IMG/VR virus record: IMGVR_UViG_3300027734_000099
Coordinates: 1 to 53,198 of that record
Direction: 5' to 3' (one strand)
Source: a virus
DNA length: 53,198 nucleotides
How positions within the stretch are numbered: position 1 is the stretch's first letter; each line of letters starts with the position of its first letter. The position numbers and the translations under genes were made by a program. Below, in pieces: positions 21,906 through 29,525 of the stretch. A model generated the notes under the pieces. The model made no database searches. It was not told where the DNA came from and saw nothing but the letters and a program-made list of their open reading frames with translations.

Positions 21906-22470
21906 CTGGTGCACCAATACCTTGCTTATAAGTGGGGAGCCAGATGAGGTTCAAAGGTTGTTAGATACAGTTGAAGACGGCAACTCAAGCCTGTCTTTAA
22001 GTAAATTAATAACAACCCCAGAAGAACTAAAAAACACAACAGCTCCATCAAGAAATCCTGAGGAAGAAAAACAACGCCTTAGAGATTTGTATGGCGCAGT
22101 TGATTGGTATGACTGGCAAGTAAATAACTGGGGAACTAAGTGGGATGTAGAAGCACGTATCATAGGTGATACGCATGCTAACGTCAATGTCTCATTCCTT
22201 AGTAAAGTAAAAGAAACTAAACGAGTAGTAACCATGGAGTTTGATAGTGCGTGGGCGCCACCCACACCAGTAATCAAACACATGGCAAAACAATTCCCCA
22301 ACACAAACATTTACCATACATACGACGAGTCGGGAAGTGACTTTTCTGGCTATCACATGTATAGTAATGGAGAATGCGTGAAAGAACAAGAAACAGAGTC
22401 GTTCTCGAACCTTAAGTTCTATTATGAACCTAATGAGGACATCTTTGATTATTTCCCAGACAACGAATAG
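21898..22470 (+). CDS. YubB-like (DUF1281 / ferredoxin-like) protein
   Basis: 190 residues from MPNWCTNTLLISG; the ribosome site GGAGGGTGAAG precedes this ATG. The motif MPNWCxN, a middle block VDWYDWQVNNWGTKWDVEAR and MEFDSAWAPPTPVI match the ferredoxin-like YubB family found in conjugative plasmids and phages. In that family the conserved Trp-rich face is thought to bind something, but the function is unclear. The C-terminal part adds an acidic tail. Co-transcribed with small phage genes. Confidence 0.75.
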   Translation: MPNWCTNTLLISGEPDEVQRLLDTVEDGNSSLSLSKLITTPEELKNTTAPSRNPEEEKQRLRDLYGAVDWYDWQVNNWGTKWDVEARIIGDTHANVNVSFLSKVKETKRVVTMEFDSAWAPPTPVIKHMAKQFPNTNIYHTYDESGSDFSGYHMYSNGECVKEQETESFSNLKFYYEPNEDIFDYFPDNE

Positions 22471-22480
22471 GGGGAAGTGA

Positions 22481-22678
22481 ATGAAACCACATCACTTGAA
22501 TATCACGTTTGACGTCAACATTGCCCCATGGCGTATTGATGATCCAACGGACTATAAAAATGCTGATTGGTCATTATGGGTATTCGATAGAAACCTAGGG
22601 CAGTGGGTTCCACATACCGAGTGGAAACGTCCCGGGGAGTCTTGCAAGATTATCCAGATTGAAGTAGTAGATGAGTGA
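22481..22678 (+). CDS. Small hypothetical protein
   Basis: 65 residues, beta-rich with many Trp (NITFDVNIAPWRIDD, then SLWVFDRNLGQWVPHTEW). AGGGGGAAGTGA precedes the ATG. Soluble; no Cys pairs. It is the last gene before a small hairpin that may end the transcript started upstream. No known family. Confidence 0.65.
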   Translation: MKPHHLNITFDVNIAPWRIDDPTDYKNADWSLWVFDRNLGQWVPHTEWKRPGESCKIIQIEVVDE

Positions 22679-22680
22679 AG

Positions 22681-22701
22681 CCTCCGGTAGCACTCCGGAG
22701 G
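22681..22701 (+). terminator. Hairpin, weak terminator
   Basis: CCTCCGG, loop TAGCACT, CCGGAGG: seven perfect pairs starting two bases after the stop of the previous gene. Downstream bases are ACTCCAAC with no T-run. It may end or attenuate the transcript. The next 77 bases, AT-rich with TATAGT and TATATC, could hold a promoter for the following gene, but no clear -35 is seen. Confidence 0.5.
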
Positions 22702-22778
22702 ACTCCAACTGAAGGCGTGAACTCTGAGCTTTAAGAGTTTACGTGTATAGTCTATATCATAATAGAAGGGAAAAATAC

Positions 22779-23027
22779 ATGTTTGAAATAGGATTCGCTA
22801 GCGGAACTATTAAAGACAAACATATACGAAAACTAGTGGCTGCATTAGAAAATGCAGGGCTAGAAGTCACGGTAACCAAGGGTAAACAACACATCCGTGT
22901 CGAAAACCCCGAGACACATAAGGTAGTATTCTTCGGTGGTAACTCGCTTGGGGACTGGAGAGCCGCAAAAAACATACTGAGAGACCTAAAACAAGTAGGT
23001 TTCAATGAAGATATCAAACTAGGTTAG
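22779..23027 (+). CDS. HicA-like small RNA-binding fold protein
   Basis: 82 residues from MFEIGFASG; AGAAGGGAAAAATAC precedes the ATG at 22779. The block KLVAALENAGLEVTVTKGKQ, HIRVENPETHKVVF and a C-terminal helix match the short dsRBD-like HicA fold. In toxins the family has a catalytic His in a GSH context; here the segment is GKQHIRV, so a His is present but not the exact motif. No HicB partner lies next to it. It may be an orphan or a non-toxic nucleic-acid binder. Confidence 0.6.
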   Translation: MFEIGFASGTIKDKHIRKLVAALENAGLEVTVTKGKQHIRVENPETHKVVFFGGNSLGDWRAAKNILRDLKQVGFNEDIKLG

Positions 23028-23036
23028 GAATAGCAC

Positions 23037-23303
23037 ATGGCTAAAATAACAAAGACACTAACTGCAACACTAACAAAGAACACCGCAGTTGAGAAGGGTG
23101 GAGCATGGCTCCTTACAATCGATTGCTGTGATGACGTAACACATTCTGCGTGGGCTAACCCATCAGCAGCAAAGCGTTACCTGAAGGCATACGTGCAAGA
23201 AAATACCCCACGTAAGTCAATTAAGATGGTAGTTGGTGCTACCAATGAAGCTGGAAAACCAACACACCTATCGGGTGAGCTAAGTTGGAAGGCAGACGCG
23301 TAA
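23037..23303 (+). CDS. Hypothetical protein
   Basis: 88 residues, probably alpha/beta: a beta hairpin (KTLTATLTKNTAVEKGGAWL), an internal DCCDD Cys pair, then helices and a final strand. TAGGAATAGCAC precedes the ATG. Its stop TAA overlaps the next ATG. Not recognised; part of the last plus-strand cluster. Confidence 0.62.
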   Translation: MAKITKTLTATLTKNTAVEKGGAWLLTIDCCDDVTHSAWANPSAAKRYLKAYVQENTPRKSIKMVVGATNEAGKPTHLSGELSWKADA

Positions 23304-23467
23304 TGGATTACGAAACGGTTATGCCATTTAAATCAATTAATGACATAGTTAAAGAAATCAAAGAAGGAACAGACGAACCTCTTTATGAGTTTACTTCTGC
23401 AACTTTTGGGGTTTCTGAGGAAAAACAATGCGGATGTGGTCATTGCACTTGTGGTGACCAAGAATGA
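23303..23467 (+). CDS. Small acidic protein with C-terminal Cys cluster
   Basis: 54 residues starting MDYETVMPFKSIND. The C-terminus CGCGHCTCGDQE packs four Cys and one His, a compact metal-binding motif. GGAAGG lies upstream; the ATG overlaps the preceding stop (TAATG), and the stop overlaps the next start (ATGA). Similar CxC endings appear in other proteins of this genome. Confidence 0.62.
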   Translation: MDYETVMPFKSINDIVKEIKEGTDEPLYEFTSATFGVSEEKQCGCGHCTCGDQE

Positions 23468-23721
23468 TTACCGCAACAGTTACGTATGAAATACCTGACG
23501 GTATTGATGCTAAGGAGTTTGTAGAAGTTGTTACAGGCGCTGAATCATTTAATACCAGCTACGTGGCATTTCTTCTTGAATTAAAAGATGATGCCCATTT
23601 ATCTATTCCTGTCTCATTTAGCTGGGGGGATGAAACAAATACCCACGGCATTGGTAATGGAAGTCTGGAGCTATGTGAAATAGGTCCAGATGAATGTGAG
23701 CATTGGGAAACTGAAGAATAA
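23464..23721 (+). CDS. Hypothetical acidic protein
   Basis: 85 residues, strongly acidic, with two beta segments (TATVTYEIPDGIDAKEF, then LSIPVSFSWGDE). No recognised family. It is the last gene of the plus block and ends one base before the strong convergent terminator. Confidence 0.62.
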   Translation: MITATVTYEIPDGIDAKEFVEVVTGAESFNTSYVAFLLELKDDAHLSIPVSFSWGDETNTHGIGNGSLELCEIGPDECEHWETEE

Positions 23722-23722
23722 G

Positions 23723-23773
23723 ACACAAAGCAAATGGCCCCTCGTCTCACGACGGGGGGCCAAATGTTTGTGT
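23723..23773. terminator. Strong convergent terminator
   Basis: TGGCCCCTCGTC (23735-23746), loop TCAC, then GACGGGGGGCCA (23751-23762): twelve pairs with one G-U. Outer ACACAAA (23723-23729) pairs with TTTGTGT (23767-23773). It separates the rightward block from the leftward reductase operon and should serve both strands. Confidence 0.85.
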
Positions 23774-23781
23774 TGGCGTTT

Positions 23782-23913
23782 TTAGGAGTCGATTTCGTCG
23801 TCTAGAAATAGATCTTCTAGGTCTTCAATATCTTCCTCTTCCAACTCATCAATGATGTCTTCAAAGTCTTCTTCAAAGTCCTCATCAAAAAGGTCTGGAT
23901 TTAGATCTTCCAT
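23782..23913 (-). CDS. Extremely acidic 43-residue protein
   Basis: 43 residues, of which 25 are Asp or Glu and none is Lys, Arg or His (for example DEDFEEDFEDIIDELEEED). GGGAGAGTTGCA precedes the ATG at 23913. It is the last gene of the ribonucleotide-reductase operon. Such composition occurs in DNA-mimic proteins (Ocr-like) and in small disordered acidic peptides; a DNA-mimic or protein-binding role is inference only. Confidence 0.62.
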   Translation of the reverse strand: MEDLNPDLFDEDFEEDFEDIIDELEEEDIEDLEDLFLDDEIDS

Positions 23914-23955
23914 TGCAACTCTCCCAGTACTAGTAGGTATGAAAATCGTACACTA

Positions 23956-25986
23956 TTAATTATTATCTTTAATCAGTTTAACTTCACAGGCATCTGTGGT
24001 GCAGTACGCCTCCCCAACAGCATCTGCGGCCATACCTGCGTACACACCGGCAAAGTCAATTGGGAACAGTTTCATGCGAGCCTCTTCATACTCACTCTCA
24101 GTGATCTGAGTGTATGGCATCTGTGGGTATACAGTGTTACCCATAGGCAAGAACGAAACCGTCTTCAGCTGACCATCATGCATGTGAAGGATAGACGCAA
24201 TAGAGTCTGCTTCCTTCTCAGGGTCAAAGGTCACAGTTACAGATACAGAGTTATCTGACCAATAGCGTTGCGTTACAACGGCAAGCGCTACCTTTTCATG
24301 TACAGATACTTCTTTCTCAGCACGTTTTGCACTGGTTTGGATAGGGAAGAACACGACCGAAGTTGTATCTGGTGATTCAGATGCTGGCTCTACCTGATAG
24401 TTTGCCATTCTGAATAATGGGAGCATTGGGTCAGAGTTAGCAAAACGAATAGCTCTATTAAAGAACTTACCTCCGGATGCCCAGTGAACTCCAGGAGACT
24501 CACCGGCAAGAATGGATACGGTGCCAGATGGCTTGACTGTGGTCATCTTGATTGACTGACGAATACCCAACCATTCAGAATACGACTCGTCGTATCCCTT
24601 GACTACAGCGTAGCCCTCATTGAGCCAGTCACGGAGAATAGTCCAGCCATTGTTGTCAGCAAAGTTAGCAATACCAGAAATTGAGGTTCCGATACGGCGG
24701 TTACGTTGCATGATTGCGTTAGTTTCTTCCCAGTGAGTAGGGAGAAGTGTCACAGTCTTGGCGTATAAGTAGGCAAACTTTAGGGTGCGCTTGAAGTCCT
24801 CTAACGAGTCGTGCCTATTCAAGTAAGTCTCTACCAATGTACACATTTCAAAAGATTCTAGGCTTTGCTCAGCGCATGGGTTATACCCAGCAACACGCCA
24901 ATCTTTATTGTTAGGTGGATCAATCAAACGACCGTATTTGCGTGAAACATCCATCCAGACCACTCCTGGCTCGCCGTTGCGAACAATGCCATCAATGATC
25001 TTAGAGAAATCAGAACCTACTTTTGCCTCAACAGAGTTGTTAGACATCCAAGCCCATCCCGGATTCTTATGATCATAAGAGTTGCGCTCAGGATAAACTT
25101 CAGCATTCTTTAAGTTCAAAAAGTCCTCATCATCAATTCTACCGATGAGTAGCTCAGCTGACCTACGTACGTTTCCAGATACAACACAAACCCCGATTAG
25201 GTTGCCAATATCAGCAATGTCCTTACGGGTTAGTTTTTCTCCTGCACGTCCCTTAAAAATTCTATGAATATAGTTGTGTAGTCGTTCTAGCGGTTCGTGT
25301 CCTGCTGCGGTTCCGCCAAACGTTTTGATTGGAGTGCCTGCTGGACGGATTTCTTTGTAATCAAATACTGGAGCCTTGCTATCTGGCTTGAGGTAAGCAT
25401 TGATGACGGACGTGACGGATTCGACCCATCCTTCTCGGGTGTCTGGTACAACATATGTGTCTCCTTGATTTGGTTCATAGATAGTGAAGTCCTTGTCAGC
25501 CCCCTTATCGTCGAACCCTACTCCGACACCTAACATGGATGCTTCCATTAAGAAAGCAAATGGTTTTGCTGGGTTGAGCTTCGTCATCTCAGTTGTAGAA
25601 ACGAAAGCACAATTCTGTAGTGCGGCAGAGTTCCTCTGCTCATTAACAATTGGAGTTCCCATTACCCATAGTCCGCGTCCTGGCGGTGTCCACTTCAATT
25701 GGAACAACCGGTCAAATGCTTCTTTGGCTGATGATGCAGCTTTAGCATCTGACCAAGGTAAGCGTTGGGATTTAGCGTGGTCTTTTTGAAGGGAATACAT
25801 TCCGTTGATTACGCGTTCGCAAACTTCAACCCAAGTTTCTTTAGTACCGTCCTCTTTAAGACGAGAGTATGTTCGCAAGAAAGTAATTTCTCCGACACTA
25901 TTTCCCGCTGCGTCAGAATACCCCCAAGGAACAGTCTTACCTTTGTATGAGTTGACGAAATCCTCGGCTAATTTAAAAGAAAACAA
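23956..25986 (-). CDS. nrdJ: Adenosylcobalamin-dependent (class II) ribonucleoside-triphosphate reductase
   Basis: 676 residues. It reduces ribonucleoside triphosphates to dNTPs using a B12-generated thiyl radical, supplying phage replication. The catalytic set is visible: Asn369-Cys371-Glu373 in GYNPCAEQSLESFEMC, the redox pair Cys126 (ALQNCAF) and Cys382, and a C-terminal Cys-x4-Cys (CTTDACEV). The spacing of 371 and 382 equals that of the Lactobacillus-type monomeric enzyme. The start is a TTG at 25986 behind AGAAGGG; no ATG is available there. Neighbours on both sides are co-directional. The host must supply cobalamin. Confidence 0.93.
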   Translation of the reverse strand: MFSFKLAEDFVNSYKGKTVPWGYSDAAGNSVGEITFLRTYSRLKEDGTKETWVEVCERVINGMYSLQKDHAKSQRLPWSDAKAASSAKEAFDRLFQLKWTPPGRGLWVMGTPIVNEQRNSAALQNCAFVSTTEMTKLNPAKPFAFLMEASMLGVGVGFDDKGADKDFTIYEPNQGDTYVVPDTREGWVESVTSVINAYLKPDSKAPVFDYKEIRPAGTPIKTFGGTAAGHEPLERLHNYIHRIFKGRAGEKLTRKDIADIGNLIGVCVVSGNVRRSAELLIGRIDDEDFLNLKNAEVYPERNSYDHKNPGWAWMSNNSVEAKVGSDFSKIIDGIVRNGEPGVVWMDVSRKYGRLIDPPNNKDWRVAGYNPCAEQSLESFEMCTLVETYLNRHDSLEDFKRTLKFAYLYAKTVTLLPTHWEETNAIMQRNRRIGTSISGIANFADNNGWTILRDWLNEGYAVVKGYDESYSEWLGIRQSIKMTTVKPSGTVSILAGESPGVHWASGGKFFNRAIRFANSDPMLPLFRMANYQVEPASESPDTTSVVFFPIQTSAKRAEKEVSVHEKVALAVVTQRYWSDNSVSVTVTFDPEKEADSIASILHMHDGQLKTVSFLPMGNTVYPQMPYTQITESEYEEARMKLFPIDFAGVYAGMAADAVGEAYCTTDACEVKLIKDNN

Positions 25987-26025
25987 AATAGTACCCTTCT
26001 CTAAAATGATGGTGTATTTACATAA

Positions 26026-27540
26026 TTAATCTATGTGATCAGAGATTATTCTAGTGGTATTCTCCTCAGAAATCCCACCGTTCGGTAACTCCTTTAGGGT
26101 GTTAGCTTTATCACCAAACAAAGCTGACAGTACACCGCCCGAAGTCTGACGTTCTACGGTCAATTTGACAAACTCTTTATTTTCTTCAAGTTCTTTCAAA
26201 CTCTTAACAATCTTAAATAGTCTATCAATCTCTTGCCCAGTGTTAGGATCCGGGTACCCGCCGTTTAGTTCTTCAGCAAATCGAGCAAATGCAACACGAG
26301 CACCTTGCATCTCAATGATGGCATTTAACAAACCCTTAAGTTGGTCTTTAGTCTTTACCTCTACTGGCAAATTGAAAGCACAAGTATTCTGTGGCTTAAA
26401 TGCAGGGCAGTTAGCAGCAACAAAACATGTATCGCATTGTCGCAAACTAGTGTGGGTAGTTTCAATGATAGGAACGTCTCTTATCAGGTCTCTGCCGTCG
26501 CTATCTCTATCCAAAACTGTCTTAGTATTTACCGAAAATACTGGCAAAGTACGCGTTTCTGATGCATCTCTTGCTACTACAGCAGGGCGTTCTACTGCAG
26601 AATCTTTCCGCACCTCAACACCTCTGTTATCAGGGTCTATACCCATAGTTTCCGCAGAACCTGGACTATCTATGTCCACACTGTTATCAGATAACTTCTC
26701 ATCATTTACCACAGTTAGGTGTGGTGGCTTCTTTTTATCCAACGATTTCTCCAGCTCTAGGTATGACCAAATGGCGAGGCGAGTTACCTCATTACTATCA
26801 TCATTAAGAATCTTATCGAAGTCTAGTCCCGCTTTTTGTATAACGTTCTTATAACGGGGACGAGCCTGGTCTTTTTGTTTCTTCTGATATCTGACTAGTC
26901 TAGTGGTATCCCAGACAATAGTTTCACCTCTCATCATTGGAGATAGCCACGATAAAGTGCTTGCGGTTTCCAACGGAACCTGGCGAAGGTTGTCAGGTTT
27001 GGCACAACCTAGCCCGTGGAACTTTGTTCCAAACTGGCTTTGTAGGGCCCTGGTGCGGCCTGAGAGCGTTGTATCGCTATCTATGGTCTCTCCGAGTAGG
27101 GCAACATTCTCCCATTGTTCAGAGAGCGAGAACAGGGCAGCATGCCCCATTTCTGGTTTCCATACTGGCCAGTATTTGTCTTGAAGCTCAAATCCTAAGG
27201 TTTTTCTCTGGTCGGATATCCACTCAGATCCGAGTACTTGGGAGTCGAACTCAATTACCCCAGCAATATGATCATAGTTATTGGCAATGAAATCCTCAAA
27301 GGATGCCGCGTAATCCTGCAGCTCACGGGTGCTTAACCCAGCTGCATCTGCGTGCCGGCCGCCGCCATCTAGATAGACTTTAACGTCGCTTGGGTATTTC
27401 TCTGATAATAGATAGTTCTTGGTTTTTGGCAACCCTCGTTTAGCTAGGCCCCAGTAGCTAACGGATATGTGCTGTACACCCGCATCAATCAACAACAGTC
27501 TGTGGGAGGGGACTTCGCCACCCATAAATACTAGGTTCAT
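26026..27540 (-). CDS. Putative tRNA-guanine-transglycosylase-like (TIM barrel) protein
   Basis: 504 residues. The first ~220 resemble phage TGT-like or DpdA-like proteins: SYWGLAKRGLPKTKNYLL, VKVYLDGGGRHADAAGL, GVIEFD, and FHGLGCAKPDNLRQVP followed by TASTLSWLS. That family swaps a guanine base for a 7-deazaguanine in tRNA or phage DNA. A variable linker (about 265-345) is followed by CDTCFVAANCPAFKPQNTC, a four-Cys region, and a helical C-terminus. No queuosine or preQ0 synthesis genes are seen in this window. Assignment is tentative; a repair or nucleotide-binding role is possible. It shares 4 bases with the HAD-like gene. Confidence 0.4.
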   Translation of the reverse strand: MNLVFMGGEVPSHRLLLIDAGVQHISVSYWGLAKRGLPKTKNYLLSEKYPSDVKVYLDGGGRHADAAGLSTRELQDYAASFEDFIANNYDHIAGVIEFDSQVLGSEWISDQRKTLGFELQDKYWPVWKPEMGHAALFSLSEQWENVALLGETIDSDTTLSGRTRALQSQFGTKFHGLGCAKPDNLRQVPLETASTLSWLSPMMRGETIVWDTTRLVRYQKKQKDQARPRYKNVIQKAGLDFDKILNDDSNEVTRLAIWSYLELEKSLDKKKPPHLTVVNDEKLSDNSVDIDSPGSAETMGIDPDNRGVEVRKDSAVERPAVVARDASETRTLPVFSVNTKTVLDRDSDGRDLIRDVPIIETTHTSLRQCDTCFVAANCPAFKPQNTCAFNLPVEVKTKDQLKGLLNAIIEMQGARVAFARFAEELNGGYPDPNTGQEIDRLFKIVKSLKELEENKEFVKLTVERQTSGGVLSALFGDKANTLKELPNGGISEENTTRIISDHID

Positions 27541-28001
27541 TCAAATCTCTTAACATTGCTTCCAAGTTGAGCATCCATAAGCGCTTGACGTTGACGCTCT
27601 ACCTCATCAGCCAGGTCTTGCCACGGCCGTACATCTCGGCTTCTACGAACAAACTTAGGGGCAGCAAAGAGCATAGTTGGTACGCCTTTAGATAAAGCGT
27701 AAGCACATCGATCTGCATCTGGATCTACAAACAAGTCGACTCGACCTTGAGCTTGAGCTATAGCTAGCTGCCGGGAACGTAGGTCTTGGCCTTCAAAGAA
27801 GTATCTATTATCATAGATATCTCCATACCCAACTATGAGGTTAGTACGCAGCCAGTGCTCTGTTAGTTCAGGGCTATGATCCGAGGCAATGATGACCCGG
27901 TAATTTTCTGCAAGAATACGATAAAGCTTGACGCCCTCTGCTATTGGATCGCCTACTTCTGTTCTTAGTACTCCGTCTAATGCTACGAATGCTGTGGCCA
28001 T
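27537..28001 (-). CDS. HAD-superfamily-like protein with altered catalytic Asp
   Basis: 154 residues. FVALDGVLR sits where HAD phosphatases carry DxDGT; the expected nucleophile Asp is Ala7 here, while the second Asp is kept (Asp9). IIASDHS fits motif II and LFVDPDADRC fits motif IV. So the fold is likely HAD, but phosphatase activity may be lost. It overlaps the TGT-like gene by 4 bases. The C-terminal segment is helical and Arg/Gln-rich. Confidence 0.6.
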   Translation of the reverse strand: MATAFVALDGVLRTEVGDPIAEGVKLYRILAENYRVIIASDHSPELTEHWLRTNLIVGYGDIYDNRYFFEGQDLRSRQLAIAQAQGRVDLFVDPDADRCAYALSKGVPTMLFAAPKFVRRSRDVRPWQDLADEVERQRQALMDAQLGSNVKRFE

Positions 28002-28009
28002 TTAATACT

Positions 28010-28267
28010 CTAACAATCCCACTTTCTAAGTGCTAGTGCCTTACGAGTTGGCTTGCCATTTTTTTCCATTGGCCCAGGCATACCGCCCATGCGTGCACAG
28101 AAAGATTTACGACGTGCTGCTGATTTAGGAGACTTCTTTGCTTGTTTTGCAGATACTGGTGGCTTAAGGTTGTGTCCTTCTGCTTTAGCAGATGCACGAC
28201 CCTTTGCATTTAATCCACCTTCAGGGTTCTTACCCTCTTTACGTTGCCATGCTGGTGACTTAGCCAT
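28010..28267 (-). CDS. DUF6321-like small basic phage protein
   Basis: 85 residues. SPAWQRKEGKNPEGGLNAKG, KPPVSAK and RRKSFCARMGGMPGP form the block I recall as DUF6321, common in large phages and likely a virion-bound basic protein. It ends KALALRKWDC. It overlaps the upstream nucleotidyltransferase-fold gene by 8 bases. No catalytic motif. Confidence 0.65.
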   Translation of the reverse strand: MAKSPAWQRKEGKNPEGGLNAKGRASAKAEGHNLKPPVSAKQAKKSPKSAARRKSFCARMGGMPGPMEKNGKPTRKALALRKWDC

Positions 28268-29135
28268 GGATTCTCCTTATCAGTGTGTCGGTATCTGGTA
28301 ACTCTATGCCATAAGTCTGAAGTTGTTGCTGCTTATCTGCTTCTGTTTTTGTATCTTTTATTGCTCTTAATGCTTGAATAGCGCCAGAACGCTTGCCGGC
28401 TTGCCACCTATAATTATTGAAGTCTGAGTATCCACCGCCAATTTTGCTAAAAGCAATCTTTCTTCCGGCGTGGATATCATCAAAAAATGTAGCTGCTTGG
28501 TCAGTCGCTAACTTTAGTCTGCGCTCTGCGTTCAATCTATGAGCAGGGTTAGTTGCTCCCCTTACCTCTGCTAAAGCATCGGAGTACCGGCTAACAAGTT
28601 CTTTTGCCATCTCGTGGTCTCTGTTTGCTTTTTGTTCCCAAGCACGACTGTATGGTGGTTCTGGGTTCTTATCTGGCTGCACAGTCCAGATATCACCAAT
28701 TAAGTCATAGGCTGCGTATGGGTTGATATCTCTAATATCTGATTGCTCGTTAACGTAGTACGTTAATTCATAACCTTCCCAGTTACGGGTCTTTGGCATA
28801 AGTTCTTTGTTAAATCCTTCGTTTAGTAACGACGCAATTTCTTGATTTGAAAACCCTGCGTACTCAGTGTTGGTTTGTCTAAAAAGAACATAGTTAATTC
28901 CAACTAAACAATCTAAGTCTCCTGGTTCCCGTGCAGCTTCCCACTGGTAAGAAACTCCAGATCCGGCAAGCCAAGCTTTAGTCCAGGTGTGCGGCGAAAC
29001 AAAATGTTGTGCTAAATAATCAAAGAGCATTGATAGTACGCCAGTGCGAACCCACGGTTTTAGACCCTCATTATCAAACAGCTTTGGATCTAGCTGTTCT
29101 GAAGGCCTACTGAAGTAGGAGGTGGCAATGGTCAT
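28260..29135 (-). CDS. Nucleotidyltransferase-fold protein
   Basis: 291 residues. AWLAGSGVSYQW (Gly58-Ser59) followed by EPGDLDCLVG (Asp73, Asp75) is the hG[GS]...DhD signature of Pol-beta-type nucleotidyltransferases, which transfer a nucleotide to RNA, protein or small molecules. The long rest is helical (ALAEVRGATNPAHRLNAERR) and unrecognised. AGGACT precedes the ATG. The substrate is unknown. It is the first gene after the terminator at 29152-29185 in the leftward direction. Confidence 0.62.
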   Translation of the reverse strand: MTIATSYFSRPSEQLDPKLFDNEGLKPWVRTGVLSMLFDYLAQHFVSPHTWTKAWLAGSGVSYQWEAAREPGDLDCLVGINYVLFRQTNTEYAGFSNQEIASLLNEGFNKELMPKTRNWEGYELTYYVNEQSDIRDINPYAAYDLIGDIWTVQPDKNPEPPYSRAWEQKANRDHEMAKELVSRYSDALAEVRGATNPAHRLNAERRLKLATDQAATFFDDIHAGRKIAFSKIGGGYSDFNNYRWQAGKRSGAIQALRAIKDTKTEADKQQQLQTYGIELPDTDTLIRRIHG

Positions 29136-29151
29136 AGTCCTATTCTTTCAT

Positions 29152-29185
29152 AACAAAACAAAAGGCAGGCCCCTAAAGGCCTGCC
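29152..29185 (-). terminator. Rho-independent terminator
   Basis: GGCAGGCC, loop CCCTAA-like, GGCCTGCC (29164-29185), followed on the minus strand by TTTTGTTTTG. It ends the transcript that includes the gene at 29202-29525, before the nucleotidyltransferase-fold gene. Confidence 0.88.
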
Positions 29186-29201
29186 CGTTGTTAAATTATG
29201 C

Positions 29202-29525
29202 TTACTTATCTTCAGATTGCTTCTTCATTTCTAGGGCTTCTAGACGAGCAATTGTGTACTCAGCGGCTGCTTGAGCTTGAAGGTCAGCAAGAATTTCAGA
29301 TGCATAGCGGCGAACCTCTAGCAAAGTAATTTCCTGTTCAATGGGCATAGTAAACAGATCTTTGTTGCGTTCAACAAATACGTGGCCATCGACATCAATC
29401 AAAACTGCAAAGGCAGTCTTAATCTTTGGATTTTCAAATTGTGCTTCAGGACTTAGGGTTTCAAAAACCTCTTCTGTTGCTTCGTTTACTGGACGGTCTT
29501 CTGACACGGGTTTCTCCTTATTCAT
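29202..29525 (-). CDS. Hypothetical acidic protein
   Basis: 107 residues. The first 30 are acidic and disordered; then a short beta unit (FAVLIDVDGHVFVERN) and a long helix with ARLEALEMKKQ follow. No Cys or membrane segment. It is coupled to the gene before it by an 8-base overlap and is the last gene before a strong terminator. Its position is virion-like, but no family is recognised. Confidence 0.62.
   Translation of the reverse strand: MNKEKPVSEDRPVNEATEEVFETLSPEAQFENPKIKTAFAVLIDVDGHVFVERNKDLFTMPIEQEITLLEVRRYASEILADLQAQAAAEYTIARLEALEMKKQSEDK

Noticed and set aside
26165-26854. 229-residue plus-strand open frame opposite the TGT-like gene
   Set aside because: It is Ser/Leu-rich in the way typical of antisense shadows, lacks a ribosome site, and overlaps a gene with a clear protein pattern.
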